Below are positions 27,664-41,361 of a stretch of DNA of 64,000 nucleotides, piece by piece. The notes beneath the pieces are model-generated. The model worked only from the letters and a program-made list of their open reading frames with translations, did no database searches and had not been told where the DNA came from. The position numbers and the translations under genes were made by a program. Source of the DNA: Gilliamella sp. wkB7 (lineage in GTDB: Bacteria > Pseudomonadota > Gammaproteobacteria > Enterobacterales > Orbaceae); assembly GCF_001693435.1 (NCBI RefSeq), contig NZ_CM004509.1, forward strand, positions 1,736,001 to 1,800,000. Reading direction: 5' to 3'. Every line of letters begins with the position of its first letter. The stretch's first letter is position 1.

Positions 27664-30600
27664 CTATTCTACTGTTACTTGATGTAATAAAATTGGTAGT
27701 AAAAATTGCTTAGCAAAATGGATGATCTGTTCTATCAGTTCATCGGTTAATTCAGGATACAAACGTTCATAGTAACTGTCGCACTCGGGTGATTGAAATG
27801 CGCCACCTTGCCAAGTATTTATAAGCTGACTTTTAGCTCTATCACTAGCAACAATTTCACCAGTTTTTTTATTATAAGCCGAAGTTAACCAACTCCATGC
27901 ACTTTGGATTGGCATTAATAAAGGTTGATTGATACCTTGCAAAAATCCTTCAACTAATGAGGTTAAGTAAGTTAATGCCTCGTTGGCTTCTAAATGCGAA
28001 AATCGCCATTCTTGTTCATCACGACCGTAAATACGGCTTTGGTTATCAACTTTCTCAGGGTATAAAATACAATAAACCAAATGATCTATCCATAATGAGA
28101 TACCATCACGAATTGAGAGCTTTGATGGGCGCCAAGTTAAAATGCCATCGGCTTGTACATGTGTTAACCACCCCTGAAGTGGGTAATATTGCTTATTTGT
28201 GTCAATTGTTAAATTGACTTCCTCGCTGGTCATCTCTAACCGTTCTTGACGGATTTTATCTGCTAAAGATTGCATTGCTTCAGTTTGTTCATCATAAATG
28301 ATCTCACCAAAAGCGCCATCAGGTAATTCACCCGTTAATCTTAATTGTTGATACAGAGCCTCTGAATCTTGGGCGGTTTGAGTAATTAAATGATTTAAAA
28401 TTTGTACATTAAGTTGATAACGTTTTAAGCTATCAAGATTAAAGTTTTCGGCATCAGGTAAAGTATCATCAAGATAACTGACATAAAAATTAAATCGTTT
28501 TTGTAAAAATAACCGAATAGAGTGCTGAAAGAATCGTTTTAACTCATCAAGATTAATATAATCAACACTTATAGCAGGTATTTGACTAATAAATGTTTGG
28601 CTTTCTCCTTTTTTCAGGGCTGCAGGTAACCACTCATCAGCATAACTTTTCGGCTCTTGTAAAAAATTTACAGGATTAAATGGCGTTCTGGTATGCAACA
28701 CTCTTAAAAAATTGAGATTTTTTTCTAAATTTTTGGTTGATTTACCATAATATTGAACAATATATTCCCAAAGTTCATCAACCAGTACTGACGGGTAACG
28801 TTCGCTATTATCTTTTATATCCCGCCCGACATAACTGATATATAGCTGATATTGTGTGGATAAAATAGCTTCTAAAAATAGATAGCGATCATCGGTTCGA
28901 CGGCTACGATCGCCTCGTCTTGGGTATTTGGCGATTAAATCAAAATCCAGCGGTAATGATGTTCTTGGGTAGTCACCATCATTCATGCCTAGCAAACAAA
29001 CTACTTTAAATGGAATGGATCGCATAGGCATCATAGTACAAAAATTGATTTTACCCACTAAAAAACGGTGTGCTAAGTGATTTTGTTCTAAACGTGCCTG
29101 CATTGCATCATGCAAAACCGTGATTGAAATAAGGTCGGTAAACTGAGCTGTTAAACCACTATTAATTAATTGTTGCCATTCATCTTCTATCATTAATAAA
29201 ATAGCATCGCGTTGCTGATTGTGCATAAAAAAATCATTAATTAATTCAAGGCAACAACCTTGCCAATCAGACAATGATTTTTCTTCATTTAAAATCGTAA
29301 ACCATTTACGGACAACTTTAATAAACTCAGCTAATTGACCAATAAGTTCCGCATCTAATCCTGTTGCACCATCATAAGGTAAAATTTGTAACCATCCGCC
29401 TTGTTCACTATTCATGGTATAACCCAGCAATAACCGTTCAAGACCAAATAACCAGCTGTGTGCACTTTCAAGACCAAAGCGGATACCAGACTCAATAATC
29501 CAAGTTCGCAGTAATATTAATTGTGATTCATTTATGGAAAATTTTTCAGCTACGGCTGGAATTTCCAGTAAATTAAATAACTCTTCTGCGGTGAATCGAC
29601 TGTTTGGGAAGTTTAAAATAGCAAAAAAACCTTGTACGATGGGATCAATATTGCGAGCTTTTTGATCAGAAATGGTAAAAGGTAAATAGCGCTCATTACT
29701 GGCATTACCAAAAACAGCACGAATATAAGGCACATAGCGATCAATATCTGAAACCATAACAATACAATCGCGTAGTTCAAGATCAGGGTTTTCATCAAAA
29801 ACAGATAATAGATAATCGTATAATACTTCGACTTCCCGTTGTTCACTATGGCAAGCATGGAATGAGATAGATTTATCTGAATCATCAATTTGTTTATCAT
29901 TCAAATCATTTTGATACAGCTCTAAAATATCTTGCTGAATTGCGTGCAATAGACATGTCCGTTCTTGATCAACAAATGCCTCAATATCCTGTTTGCTATT
30001 AAATTCTTGCAATAAAAATAAATTGTCGCGACCTAGTTTTCCCCATGAAGTTAATAGTGGATTAGGGATTTTATCGGGAGTATTTAAAATATCGGATAGT
30101 TGTTTTTCAACAATATCGCCCCAGTACCATTTACAAGGATTGTTAAACATCAAATGTACATTGATGTGTTGACCAAGTGCTGAGAGTAATGACAGATAAA
30201 TAGGTGGAAGAGAAGTGATCCCAAAAATATAAACTCGTTTAGGTAAAGAATTTAACCGTAAACGATCAAAGTCTTTATCTAACAAAATATCTAATATTTG
30301 CTGATAAATATTGGCTCGGTGATAGGGTAGGCTGATTGAAATAAGTTGCCGCCATAATTCTGCTTGCCAAATTTCATCAGGATGATGATTTAATTCACTT
30401 ACGGTTTGATTGGCTTCCCATTTTGCTAACCAATCAGGACGATATACCAAATATTGGTCAAATAATCGTGCTATCCGCGTTGCTAATTGATAGTTTTTGC
30501 GTTCTTCTTTATCAATATTTAGATAATGTTTGATTGTCTCAAATTCAGGTCGTTCAATGATCTTAGGCAATAAATAGTATAAACGCCAAGTCATTGATTC

Positions 30601-30864
30601 AACGTCATAGTTATTTTCAGTTGGTGAATCCGGTAAAAGGCTTTGATATATTTGCCAAATAAATTGGCTAGGAAAGGGAAAATCAACATTGGCAAGAATA
30701 CCAAGGTCGTTGGCCAATTCAATTTGTAACCACTGCGCCATACCTTGGCTTTGTACAATTATCATATCGGGCGTAAAAACCTGTTCTATGGGGTCTCTGC
30801 GCATTAATTCACTGACTAGGGACTTGAGTAAATCGACTTGATTTGAATGATAAATAGTAAACAT
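27664..30864 (-). CDS. recC: Exodeoxyribonuclease V gamma subunit RecC
   Basis: Chi-recognition subunit of the RecBCD helicase-nuclease that processes DNA double-strand ends. It is 1066 residues, slightly shorter than E. coli RecC (1122). The start MFTIYHSNQVDLLKSLV and the inactive helicase-like N-terminal domain (VQSQGMAQWLQIELANDLG, about 52-70) are diagnostic, as are VCLLGMNDGDYPR and YLFLEAILSTQ in the middle. recB, recD and ptrA, its usual neighbours, are not in the window; instead it precedes yjjV. The 278 bp upstream contain its promoter and the atpC terminator. Confidence 0.95.
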   Translation of the reverse strand: MFTIYHSNQVDLLKSLVSELMRRDPIEQVFTPDMIIVQSQGMAQWLQIELANDLGILANVDFPFPSQFIWQIYQSLLPDSPTENNYDVESMTWRLYYLLPKIIERPEFETIKHYLNIDKEERKNYQLATRIARLFDQYLVYRPDWLAKWEANQTVSELNHHPDEIWQAELWRQLISISLPYHRANIYQQILDILLDKDFDRLRLNSLPKRVYIFGITSLPPIYLSLLSALGQHINVHLMFNNPCKWYWGDIVEKQLSDILNTPDKIPNPLLTSWGKLGRDNLFLLQEFNSKQDIEAFVDQERTCLLHAIQQDILELYQNDLNDKQIDDSDKSISFHACHSEQREVEVLYDYLLSVFDENPDLELRDCIVMVSDIDRYVPYIRAVFGNASNERYLPFTISDQKARNIDPIVQGFFAILNFPNSRFTAEELFNLLEIPAVAEKFSINESQLILLRTWIIESGIRFGLESAHSWLFGLERLLLGYTMNSEQGGWLQILPYDGATGLDAELIGQLAEFIKVVRKWFTILNEEKSLSDWQGCCLELINDFFMHNQQRDAILLMIEDEWQQLINSGLTAQFTDLISITVLHDAMQARLEQNHLAHRFLVGKINFCTMMPMRSIPFKVVCLLGMNDGDYPRTSLPLDFDLIAKYPRRGDRSRRTDDRYLFLEAILSTQYQLYISYVGRDIKDNSERYPSVLVDELWEYIVQYYGKSTKNLEKNLNFLRVLHTRTPFNPVNFLQEPKSYADEWLPAALKKGESQTFISQIPAISVDYINLDELKRFFQHSIRLFLQKRFNFYVSYLDDTLPDAENFNLDSLKRYQLNVQILNHLITQTAQDSEALYQQLRLTGELPDGAFGEIIYDEQTEAMQSLADKIRQERLEMTSEEVNLTIDTNKQYYPLQGWLTHVQADGILTWRPSKLSIRDGISLWIDHLVYCILYPEKVDNQSRIYGRDEQEWRFSHLEANEALTYLTSLVEGFLQGINQPLLMPIQSAWSWLTSAYNKKTGEIVASDRAKSQLINTWQGGAFQSPECDSYYERLYPELTDELIEQIIHFAKQFLLPILLHQVTVE

Positions 30865-31080
30865 AGTTACATTAATATTAATATAATTAGTCAGATTATC
30901 GCTGATTGTTATAAATAAATCTAGCTACGATTAGGTTGTGCATTTTTACAGCTAAATAATTTTATAAAATCCAAATAGATTTTAAAAAAATGTTAAGGAA
31001 TATTTTTAAGATAAAAAATCGTGATTTTTAGATAGAATTTTTTTCAAATAAGGAGTTAAAAAAGCAGTTAAGTAAAAATT

Positions 31081-31113
31081 AAAAGGTTACAATTTATTAA
31101 GTTGTAACCTTTT
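31081..31113 (-). terminator. Terminator of the atp operon
   Basis: A perfect 12-bp stem (aaaaggttacaa / ttgtaacctttt, 31081-31092 and 31102-31113) lies 29 bp past the atpC stop and is followed on the minus strand by AATTTTTACTT. Confidence 0.88.
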
Positions 31114-31142
31114 ATGGGTTTATCTAGTAATTAACGTATTTT

Positions 31143-31568
31143 TTATTGACCCATGCGACGAGTTAATTCAATAACACGAATTTTTGCCAAAGCTTTTGAT
31201 AGTTCAGCCGATGCTTGAGCAAATGTCATATCATCACTTGGATGATTAATATGTTCTTTTGCTTGTCTGACTGCTTCTTGTGCTCTGGCTTCGTCTAAAT
31301 CTTCACCACGAATTGCCGTGTCGGCTAAGATTGTGACGATATTAGGTTGAACTTCTAAGACGCCACCAGAAAGGTAGATAAACTCTTCTTCACCATCCGC
31401 TTTTACAATACCTACCATACCCGGTTTAATCATTGTAAGTAGAGGAGTGTGACCTGGGTAGATCCCAAGTTCACCTTCTTGACCTGTGACTCTGATTCGC
31501 TGAACATCACCCGAAAACAGGTGAGATTCAGCACTAACAACTTCTAATTGATAGGAAGTTAGTGCCAT
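31143..31568 (-). CDS. atpC: ATP synthase F1 epsilon subunit
   Basis: Epsilon subunit of the F1 rotor stalk, which couples and can inhibit the enzyme. The protein begins [20 protein letters not shown] and has 141 residues: beta-sandwich (1-88, with [20 protein letters not shown]) and a two-helix C-terminal part. The start at 31568 follows GGAGA at a proper distance; a TTG 18 bp upstream would put that ribosome-binding site inside the gene. Last gene of the operon. Confidence 0.96.
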   Translation of the reverse strand: MALTSYQLEVVSAESHLFSGDVQRIRVTGQEGELGIYPGHTPLLTMIKPGMVGIVKADGEEEFIYLSGGVLEVQPNIVTILADTAIRGEDLDEARAQEAVRQAKEHINHPSDDMTFAQASAELSKALAKIRVIELTRRMGQ

Positions 31569-31594
31569 AATACTATCTCCGTTCAATGAATCTC

Positions 31595-33004
<1,410 letters not shown>

Positions 33005-33024
33005 CTATAAGCCAATATTTAGCA

Positions 33025-33894
33025 CTAACCTGAAACAGCGGCTGCACCGGATACAATATCAATCAATTCATTTGTGATAGCACCTTGACGTGCTTTGTTA
33101 TACACAATTTGTAATTCATTAATTAGGTTTGCACCGTTATCTGTTGCTGCTTTCATGGCCACCATTCTTGCCGCTTGTTCACTCGCTAGATTGTCAACCA
33201 CAGCTTGATAGACTTGTGATTCAATATAACGACGTAAAATCACATCTAATAGTGATTTAGCATCTGGCTCATAAATATAATCCCACGATGAAGCTTTAAG
33301 TGCTTTATCTTCTGAAGGTGGTAATGGTAATAATTGCTGTATTGTTGGTTTTTGCGACATAGTATTAATAAATTTATTAGTAACAATATATAATTTATCA
33401 ATATTACCTTTGTCATATGCCTCAAGCATTGTTTTTACCGGCCCAATTAAATCGGATAAAGTTGGTTCATCACCTAAATTCGTGACTTGTGTTAAGATGT
33501 TTGTTTTTACTGATGAGAAAAATGAAACACCCCGAGAACCAATTAAAGCAACATCAGCTTCAACATTTTTTTCCTGCCATGCTGACATATCAGCAATGAC
33601 AGTTTTGAAAAGATTGATATTTAAACCACCGCATAAACCACGATCGGTTGAAATGATAAGATAGCCAACTCGCTTTACATCTCTTTCTTCTAAATAAGGA
33701 TGCTTGGCGCCTATCTGAGCTAACGCTAAATGTCCAATTACTTCACGAATCATTTCAGCATATGGACGACTTGCTGCCATTCTATCTTGTGTTTTACGCA
33801 TTTTAGAATTGGCAACCATTTCCATCGCTTTAGTGATCTTTTGCGTACTTTGGATACTGGCAATTTTTGTTCTAATCTCTTTTGCATTAGCCAT
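33025..33894 (-). CDS. atpG: ATP synthase F1 gamma subunit
   Basis: Central shaft of F1, 289 residues. Both conserved ends are present: [20 protein letters not shown] at the start and the C-terminal helix ending [18 protein letters not shown] that lies in the alpha/beta bore. The middle Rossmann-like segment contains [17 protein letters not shown]. It lies 14 bp after atpA and 47 bp before atpD. Confidence 0.97.
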   Translation of the reverse strand: MANAKEIRTKIASIQSTQKITKAMEMVANSKMRKTQDRMAASRPYAEMIREVIGHLALAQIGAKHPYLEERDVKRVGYLIISTDRGLCGGLNINLFKTVIADMSAWQEKNVEADVALIGSRGVSFFSSVKTNILTQVTNLGDEPTLSDLIGPVKTMLEAYDKGNIDKLYIVTNKFINTMSQKPTIQQLLPLPPSEDKALKASSWDYIYEPDAKSLLDVILRRYIESQVYQAVVDNLASEQAARMVAMKAATDNGANLINELQIVYNKARQGAITNELIDIVSGAAAVSG

Positions 33895-33908
33895 TTTTTA
33901 CCTCACCC

Positions 33909-35450
33909 TTACCAAGTTTGAGTTGATTTAAAGCTTTCAAGTAATTCTTTTAACTTACTTTCAATCTCATCATTGTAATTACCCGTTTCGTCGATTTGTT
34001 TGACAAAATCAGCATATTGACTATGGGCATAAGCAAGGAGTGCCGTTTCAAATGGTAATACTTTAGCAAGTTCTACATCTTCAAGATAACCACGTTCAGC
34101 AGCGTAAAGTACAATTGATTGCTCAGCAACAGTCATAGGAGAGTATTGCTTTTGTTTCAATAATTCAGTTACTTTTTCACCATGACTTAATTGGTTTCTT
34201 GTTGCTTCATCTAAGTCAGAAGCAAATTGTGAGAACGCAGCTAATTCACGATATTGTGCAAGCGCCGTACGAATACCACCTGATAATTTTTTCATTATTT
34301 TGGTTTGTGCTGCACCACCAACACGAGAAACTGAAATACCCGGGTTAACGGCAGGGCGAATACCTGAGTTAAATAGGCTCGTTTCCAGGAAGATCTGACC
34401 ATCAGTAATTGAAATTACGTTTGTTGGTACGAATGCCGATACGTCACCAGCTTGTGTTTCGATAATTGGTAATGCCGTTAATGAACCTGTTTTACCTTTT
34501 ACTTCGCCTTTGGTAAATTCTTCAACATAAGCTTCGTTAACACGAGCAGCGCGTTCAAGTAAACGAGAGTGAAGATAGAATACATCACCAGGATATGCTT
34601 CACGTCCAGGTGGGCGACGAAGTAATAACGAAATTTGACGGTAAGCAACCGCTTGTTTAGATAGATCATCATAAACAATTAATGCATCTTGACCACGATC
34701 GCGGAAGTATTCACCCATGGCACAACCCGCGTAAGGTGCTAAATATTGTAATGCAGCTGATTCAGATGCTGAAGCTACAACAACGATAGTATTTTTTAAT
34801 GCACCATGTTCTTCAAGTTTACGTACTACGTTTGCAATAGTTGACTGTTTTTGACCAATTGCTACATAGATACATTTTACACCCGAATCGCGTTGGTTAA
34901 TGATTGCATCGATTGCTAATGCTGTTTTACCTGTTTGACGGTCACCGATAATAAGTTCACGCTGACCACGACCAATTGGAATCATTGAGTCGACGGCTTT
35001 ATAACCTGTTTGTAATGCTTGATCGACTGATTGACGCTCGATAACGCCAGGTGCGACAACTTCAACCGGCGAAAATCCGTCATGTTGAATTGAGCCTTTG
35101 CCATCGATAGGTTCACCAAGTGTATTGATAACACGACCTAATAAGCCATCACCAACGGGTACCTGTAAAATACGGCCAGTACATTGTACTTTCATCCCTT
35201 CCGATAAGTCTTCGTATGGTCCCATAACCACCGCACCGACTGAGTCTCGTTCTAGGTTTAATGCCATTGCATATCGATTACCAGGTAATGCAATCATTTC
35301 GCCTTGCATTACATCGGTTAATCCGTGAATTCGAAGAATACCATCACTTACTGAGATGATGGTTCCTTCATTGTGAGCATCACTCACAATATTGAACTGA
35401 GCTATCCGCTCTTTAATTAGTTCACTTATTTCAGTTGAATTTAGCTGCAT
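33909..35450 (-). CDS. atpA: ATP synthase F1 alpha subunit
   Basis: Non-catalytic nucleotide-binding subunit of F1, 513 residues as in E. coli. The P-loop is [15 protein letters not shown] (about 169-183); the arginine finger region [19 protein letters not shown] is near 371-389. The start [20 protein letters not shown] is the usual one. Spacing to atpH is 11 bp. Confidence 0.98.
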   Translation of the reverse strand: MQLNSTEISELIKERIAQFNIVSDAHNEGTIISVSDGILRIHGLTDVMQGEMIALPGNRYAMALNLERDSVGAVVMGPYEDLSEGMKVQCTGRILQVPVGDGLLGRVINTLGEPIDGKGSIQHDGFSPVEVVAPGVIERQSVDQALQTGYKAVDSMIPIGRGQRELIIGDRQTGKTALAIDAIINQRDSGVKCIYVAIGQKQSTIANVVRKLEEHGALKNTIVVVASASESAALQYLAPYAGCAMGEYFRDRGQDALIVYDDLSKQAVAYRQISLLLRRPPGREAYPGDVFYLHSRLLERAARVNEAYVEEFTKGEVKGKTGSLTALPIIETQAGDVSAFVPTNVISITDGQIFLETSLFNSGIRPAVNPGISVSRVGGAAQTKIMKKLSGGIRTALAQYRELAAFSQFASDLDEATRNQLSHGEKVTELLKQKQYSPMTVAEQSIVLYAAERGYLEDVELAKVLPFETALLAYAHSQYADFVKQIDETGNYNDEIESKLKELLESFKSTQTW

Positions 35451-35461
35451 TATCAGTCCCC

Positions 35462-35995
35462 TTAAGACTGTAGAGCGTCATTTAAACGATTTAAACGCCC
35501 TCTGATACTACTATCAATAACCATATCGCCCGTACGAATAATAAAACCAGAAATGAGCGATTTATCTATATGACATTTTAGTTTTACTTTTCGTGATAAA
35601 CGTTTTTCGACAGCGATAGAAATTTTATTAAGTTGTTCGCTAGTTAGCTCATTAGCCGAAATGACATCAACATCTGCTTGAGCATCTTTATCTAAACAAT
35701 ATTGTTCAAACAAAGTTAAAACTTCAGGAAGAAGTGATAATCGTTTGTTTTCAGCCATAACTTTAATAAAATTAGTGCTAAACTCATCTAATACATCTTT
35801 ACAGATGTTGATGAGTAAATTAGCCACCGAATCAGTTTTCATATCAGATGTTAGAATACTTCTTACTTGTGCATCTTTGCTTACTTGAGAAGTTAATACC
35901 AACATTTTATGCCATGATTCGATGCTGTTTCTTTCTACCGCAAAATCAAAAGCGGCTTTAGCATAAGGACGAGCAATTGTAATTAAGTCAGCCAT
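35462..35995 (-). CDS. atpH: ATP synthase F1 delta subunit
   Basis: Peripheral-stalk subunit joining F1 to the b subunits, 177 residues. The N-terminal six-helix domain begins [20 protein letters not shown] and the C-terminal signature [20 protein letters not shown] is at about 145-164. Spacing of 13 bp from atpF. Confidence 0.97.
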   Translation of the reverse strand: MADLITIARPYAKAAFDFAVERNSIESWHKMLVLTSQVSKDAQVRSILTSDMKTDSVANLLINICKDVLDEFSTNFIKVMAENKRLSLLPEVLTLFEQYCLDKDAQADVDVISANELTSEQLNKISIAVEKRLSRKVKLKCHIDKSLISGFIIRTGDMVIDSSIRGRLNRLNDALQS

Positions 35996-36008
35996 TGCTC
36001 TATTCTCC

Positions 36009-36479
36009 TTATAATTCAGCTACGAGTTTATCAATGATGTCGCTATTTGCGGCTTCATTAACAGAACGTTCAATAATTTTTTCTGCACCGGCAATAGCGA
36101 GTGTAGCGACTTGTTGTTTAAGCTCTTCTCTAGCGCGTTTGCGTTCAGCTTCTACTTCGGCAAGTCCTTGAGCAACAATACGTTCTTTTTCGCGGATCGC
36201 TTCTTGTTGTGCTTCTTCAAGAATGATAGCTTTGCGTTTGTTTGCTTGCTCAATAATTGCATTAGCCTCTACCTTAGCCTGTTGCATTATGTCAGATGTA
36301 TTTGCTTTGGCTAATTCCAAATCTTTTTTTGCTGTTTCTGCTGAAGCGAGACCGTCTGCTATCTCTTTTTGGCGTTTTTCAATCGCATTAATAACAGGTG
36401 GCCAAATAAACTTCATACAGAACCAAACAAACAATACAAATGTAATTGCTTGGCCGAGGAGAGTTGCGTTCATATTCAT
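36009..36479 (-). CDS. atpF: ATP synthase Fo b subunit
   Basis: Peripheral-stalk b subunit, 156 residues: one N-terminal membrane helix ([20 protein letters not shown]), then a long charged coiled coil through about residue 140. Its length and the phase of the helix match E. coli AtpF. The gene is a single b type; no b' gene is present. Confidence 0.97.
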   Translation of the reverse strand: MNMNATLLGQAITFVLFVWFCMKFIWPPVINAIEKRQKEIADGLASAETAKKDLELAKANTSDIMQQAKVEANAIIEQANKRKAIILEEAQQEAIREKERIVAQGLAEVEAERKRAREELKQQVATLAIAGAEKIIERSVNEAANSDIIDKLVAEL

Positions 36480-36503
36480 GAGACGATTCCTCTTAAAAGT
36501 TTA

Positions 36504-37562
<1,059 letters not shown>

Positions 37563-37649
37563 TTACCTTATTCCTAAAATTTAAAAATACTGCTTACATC
37601 TCTTTTAATAAAGATATAAGCAATCGCTGTAATAATTCGAAGCTACTAT

Positions 37650-37678
37650 TTTAAACCTAATTGCCTATAATAAGTCAA
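37650..37678 (-). promoter_or_regulatory. Possible atp operon promoter
   Basis: On the minus strand TTGACT (37673-37678) and TTTAAA (37650-37655) are separated by 17 bp, about 100 bp before atpB. The -10 is weak. Confidence 0.4.
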
Positions 37679-37770
37679 CCTTTGATTAACAAAATTAAGA
37701 ATTTAGACACTTTTTACTAAATTTGTGTAAAGAATAGCAACTTTATAATGTCACTTTAGTAGAAATAATC

Positions 37771-37796
37771 CCCTATTAATCGCCAAATTAATAGGG
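37771..37796 (-). terminator. glmM terminator hairpin
   Basis: A perfect 10-bp stem (ccctattaat / attaataggg) with a 6-nt loop lies 10 bp after the glmM stop, followed on the minus strand by GATTATTTCT. Confidence 0.65.
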
Positions 37797-37806
37797 ATAA
37801 AATAAG

Positions 37807-39144
37807 CTAATTTGATGCGTTAACTGCTTCAGCGATTTGTTCTGCCAGTTTTTGTACTTCAGCAGCATCACTACCTTCAACCATGACGCGAATAAGTGGT
37901 TCTGTTCCTGATTTACGAATTAAAACACGTCCATGAATACCAAGTTGTTTTTCGGCTTGTTCAATGGCTAATTTGACATCAAGGTTTGTTAATGGATCGT
38001 GTTTTTCAGCAAATCGAACATTGATTAATACTTGTGGCATCATGGTCATGCCACTACATAAATCAGCTAATGACATGTTATTGCGTACCATTGCGGCTAA
38101 TACTTGTAAACCCGCAATAATACCATCACCAGTGGTAGTTTTATCTAATAATAAAACGTGACCAGAGTTTTCAGCACCTAAGCGCCAATTTTTTTCAAGC
38201 ATTTTTTCAAGTACATAACGATCACCAACTTTAGCGCGTACAAATTGAATACCCAAATTTTTAAGTGCGATTTCAAGTCCCATATTACTCATTAATGTGC
38301 CAACAACGCCACCTTTTAATTGACCTTGTCTTAATGCTTCACGAGCAATAATATAAATAATTAAATCACCATCAATTTTACGCCCTTTATGATCAACCAT
38401 GATAATGCGATCACCATCGCCATCTAAGGCAAATCCTAAATCGGCTTTTTCATCAATAACGCATTTGGCCAATGCTCTAATATCTGTTGCACCACAATTA
38501 TCATTGATGTTAACGCCATTGGGGTCACAGCCTATCTTTATCACATCTGCACCAAGTTCACGTAAAACTTTAGGAGCGATGTGATAAGTGGCGCCGTTAG
38601 CACAATCGACGACTATTTTTAAACTGGCTAAACTCAAATCATGATCAAAGGTGCTTTTACAGAATTCAATGTAACGACCTGCCGCATCGGTAATTCGGCT
38701 TGCACGTCCGAGTTGTATGGATTCAACGCAGTCGATCTCTTTTTCAAGCTGAGCTTCAATTTCTAATTCGATTGCATCATCGAGTTTCTTGCCTTCGGTC
38801 GAAAAAAATTTAATACCATTATCATAAAATGGATTATGTGATGCTGAAATAACAACGCCAGCATCAGCTCTAAATGTTCGTGTTAAATACGCAATAGCTG
38901 GAGTTGGCATGGGACCAGTAAACGCAGTAGCAACACCCGCCGAAGCAAATCCCGCTTCAAGTGCTGATTCAAGCATATAACCAGAAATACGGGTATCTTT
39001 ACCAATTAATACTTTTTTTACCCCATCTTTAGCAAGTATACGACCTGCTGCCCACCCTAGTTTAAGCGCAAAATCTGGTGTGATAGGGTACTCTCCAACT
39101 TTGCCTCGAATCCCATCAGTGCCAAAATATTTTCGATTAGACAT
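37807..39144 (-). CDS. glmM: Phosphoglucosamine mutase
   Basis: Interconverts glucosamine-6-phosphate and glucosamine-1-phosphate for peptidoglycan and LPS precursors. It is 445 residues, the E. coli length. The phosphoserine loop is [19 protein letters not shown] (about 96-114), the magnesium site [13 protein letters not shown] (about 239-251) and the phosphate-binding loop [15 protein letters not shown] (about 411-425). folP and ftsH, its neighbours in E. coli, are absent here. Confidence 0.97.
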   Translation of the reverse strand: MSNRKYFGTDGIRGKVGEYPITPDFALKLGWAAGRILAKDGVKKVLIGKDTRISGYMLESALEAGFASAGVATAFTGPMPTPAIAYLTRTFRADAGVVISASHNPFYDNGIKFFSTEGKKLDDAIELEIEAQLEKEIDCVESIQLGRASRITDAAGRYIEFCKSTFDHDLSLASLKIVVDCANGATYHIAPKVLRELGADVIKIGCDPNGVNINDNCGATDIRALAKCVIDEKADLGFALDGDGDRIIMVDHKGRKIDGDLIIYIIAREALRQGQLKGGVVGTLMSNMGLEIALKNLGIQFVRAKVGDRYVLEKMLEKNWRLGAENSGHVLLLDKTTTGDGIIAGLQVLAAMVRNNMSLADLCSGMTMMPQVLINVRFAEKHDPLTNLDVKLAIEQAEKQLGIHGRVLIRKSGTEPLIRVMVEGSDAAEVQKLAEQIAEAVNASN

Positions 39145-39243
39145 TTTATTCCCTCACACTAAATTTTATTGTTGGCCTACTTCTTAAGTATAAAATCGTA
39201 ATTTAAAAATTATTTTAACTAGACGTATTGTTTATAAGCTTTT

Positions 39244-39285
39244 TTGTAAAAAAGTTTGAGGTTAACTATACGTTTCAGTATAAAA
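39244..39285 (-). repeat. 42-bp dispersed 3'-end element, copy 2 (after tyrA)
   Basis: Second copy of the element described at 7736-7777. It begins on the minus strand at the very first base after the tyrA TGA, so it forms the start of the 3' untranslated region. Its two heptamers are GTTTGAG and GTTTCAG. Confidence 0.85.
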
Positions 39286-40407
39286 TCATTCCCGATTATC
39301 ATTAGCAAATTTTAGTAAAACCTGACTTTCTTTAATAAAGCGCTGAGCATAATTACCAAACCACTCGGTGACATTATTAAAATTCTCAATAAATTTTACT
39401 TTGTCGCGTTGCTCAATTAATTTCACCATTTCTCCGAAACATTGATAATAACGTTTGATTAGTTCAATGTTATCATCAGATGCCATAATAATATCGGCAT
39501 AAAGCACCGGATCTTGTGCAAACAATCGACCTACCATCATTAATTCTAATCGATAAATAGGGGAGGATAACGCAATCAGTTGTTCTAAATCGGCTTGTTC
39601 TCGCTGTAAATTTACGCCATATGAAAAAGAGGTAAAATGGCGTAAAGCTTGAATAAATGACATACATTTATCATGCTCTTTGGCATCAATTGCACATAAA
39701 TTGGCCCCCCAAATGCGCATTTGTTCAATTAACCATTGATATTTATCTGGCTCACGCCCTTCACAATAGACAATAATCTGTTTTGCTAAATTTGGTACAT
39801 CAGGACCAAACATTGGGTGCAGTCCAACGACAGGACCAGGATGCTTTTTGAGCATAGCTTCAAGCGGTTTAACTTTTATTGAGGTAAAATCGGTTAAGAT
39901 ACAATCCTTAGGCAATGGCGGCAATTGATCGATGATTTCGCAAGTTTTGTTAATCGGTACGGTCACAATCACAGCCGCTGCATCAGCAACTATTTCGGCT
40001 GCTTGATGCATAGTTTTAGAACCTAAAGTTTTAACATGGTAACCAGACAGGGTGAACAAACGAGCAAACAATCTACCCATTTGTCCATTACCTCCAACGA
40101 TAACGATAGAACCTGAACCGGTATAGACCTTTTTAAAACCTTTGTCATTTTCACTTATGTATGATTCACGCATTAAACGGCGTAATATATCTTCAATTAA
40201 AGCAGATGATACACCAATATTTTCAGCCTCTTTTCGTCTTTGGGCTAACATTTCTGCTTCACGCTTAGGATCGTAAATAGGAATACCGTGTTTGCTTTTT
40301 ACATCGCCAACTTCGGCGACTAAAGCTAATCGTTTATTAATTAAAGATAAAATTGATTTATCGACTTCATCAATTTTATCGCGCAAGGCAAGTAATTCCG
40401 TAGACAT
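39286..40407 (-). CDS. tyrA: Bifunctional chorismate mutase / prephenate dehydrogenase
   Basis: Makes 4-hydroxyphenylpyruvate for tyrosine. It has 373 residues: an AroQ chorismate mutase helix bundle (1-90, with [20 protein letters not shown] and the catalytic [14 protein letters not shown]) and a dehydrogenase domain from about 100, with the NAD fold [18 protein letters not shown] (106-123) and the His region [16 protein letters not shown]. It stands alone, without pheA or aroF. Its stop is directly followed by the 42-bp element. Confidence 0.96.
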   Translation of the reverse strand: MSTELLALRDKIDEVDKSILSLINKRLALVAEVGDVKSKHGIPIYDPKREAEMLAQRRKEAENIGVSSALIEDILRRLMRESYISENDKGFKKVYTGSGSIVIVGGNGQMGRLFARLFTLSGYHVKTLGSKTMHQAAEIVADAAAVIVTVPINKTCEIIDQLPPLPKDCILTDFTSIKVKPLEAMLKKHPGPVVGLHPMFGPDVPNLAKQIIVYCEGREPDKYQWLIEQMRIWGANLCAIDAKEHDKCMSFIQALRHFTSFSYGVNLQREQADLEQLIALSSPIYRLELMMVGRLFAQDPVLYADIIMASDDNIELIKRYYQCFGEMVKLIEQRDKVKFIENFNNVTEWFGNYAQRFIKESQVLLKFANDNRE

Positions 40408-40523
40408 ATTCGGTTATTCCTTTTCTCACAAATGATAACTGTTTCTGTAATAGCTTAACAGTATAACGTATTTTTGGTAGGATGGGACTATTGCAACCTT
40501 AATTCCAATACAATAAATTCATC

Positions 40524-41330
40524 ATGAAAGTTATTTCTTTTAATATTAATAGTCTTCGGGCTCGAATCCATCAATTAGCCGCCATTATCGATAAGCACCA
40601 ACCAGATGTGATAGGTCTGCAAGAAACCAAAGTTCATAATGATCAGTTTCCAGTTGAGGAGCTTGAGCAGTTTGGTTATTACTTAAATTATCATGGACAA
40701 AAAGGGCATTATGGTGTGGCTCTGTTAACTAAGCAAAAGCCACTTTCAGTACAATGTGGTTTTCCTACTGATAGCGATGATGCACAATGCCGATTAATTA
40801 TCGCTCAGTTGCCAACCAAGCAAGGTGAGTTAACCATAATTAATGGTTATTTTCCGCAGGGTGAAAGTTTGCATCATGAAATCAAATACCCTGCGAAACG
40901 TAAATTTTATCAAGATTTGATTGATTATTTAAAGCAACATCAATTAAGTGATCAGCTTTGCTTGATTATGGGCGATATGAATATTAGTCCAACCGATTTA
41001 GATATCGGTATTTCGGACGATAGCCGTAAACGTTGGTTGCGTACTGGTAAATGTTCATTTTTACCTGAAGAGCGAGAGTGGATGAACAATTTAATGTCAC
41101 TTGGGTTTGTTGATACTTATCGTAATGAGCATCCAACAAAACAGGAATATTCCTGGTTTGATTATCGTTCTAAAGGCTTTGATACCCATACTGGATTAAG
41201 AATTGATTTGATTTTAGCAAGTGAAAAGTTGATGGCGCATTGCCAACAAACTGGCATTGATTATGATATCCGCGCTATGGAAAAACCGTCTGATCATGCG
41301 CCAATTTGGGCTCAATTTGATTTAGCTTAA
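40524..41330 (+). CDS. xthA: Exonuclease III
   Basis: AP endonuclease and 3'-5' exonuclease of base-excision repair, 268 residues. It begins [18 protein letters not shown]; the metal Glu lies in [12 protein letters not shown], the catalytic pair in [15 protein letters not shown], and the terminal [10 protein letters not shown] holds the active-site Asp-His. It is followed 31 bp later by xseA, a second DNA exonuclease gene. Confidence 0.97.
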   Translation: MKVISFNINSLRARIHQLAAIIDKHQPDVIGLQETKVHNDQFPVEELEQFGYYLNYHGQKGHYGVALLTKQKPLSVQCGFPTDSDDAQCRLIIAQLPTKQGELTIINGYFPQGESLHHEIKYPAKRKFYQDLIDYLKQHQLSDQLCLIMGDMNISPTDLDIGISDDSRKRWLRTGKCSFLPEEREWMNNLMSLGFVDTYRNEHPTKQEYSWFDYRSKGFDTHTGLRIDLILASEKLMAHCQQTGIDYDIRAMEKPSDHAPIWAQFDLA

Positions 41331-41361
41331 ATAGGTAACAGTATAATAATAGAGGAATAGT

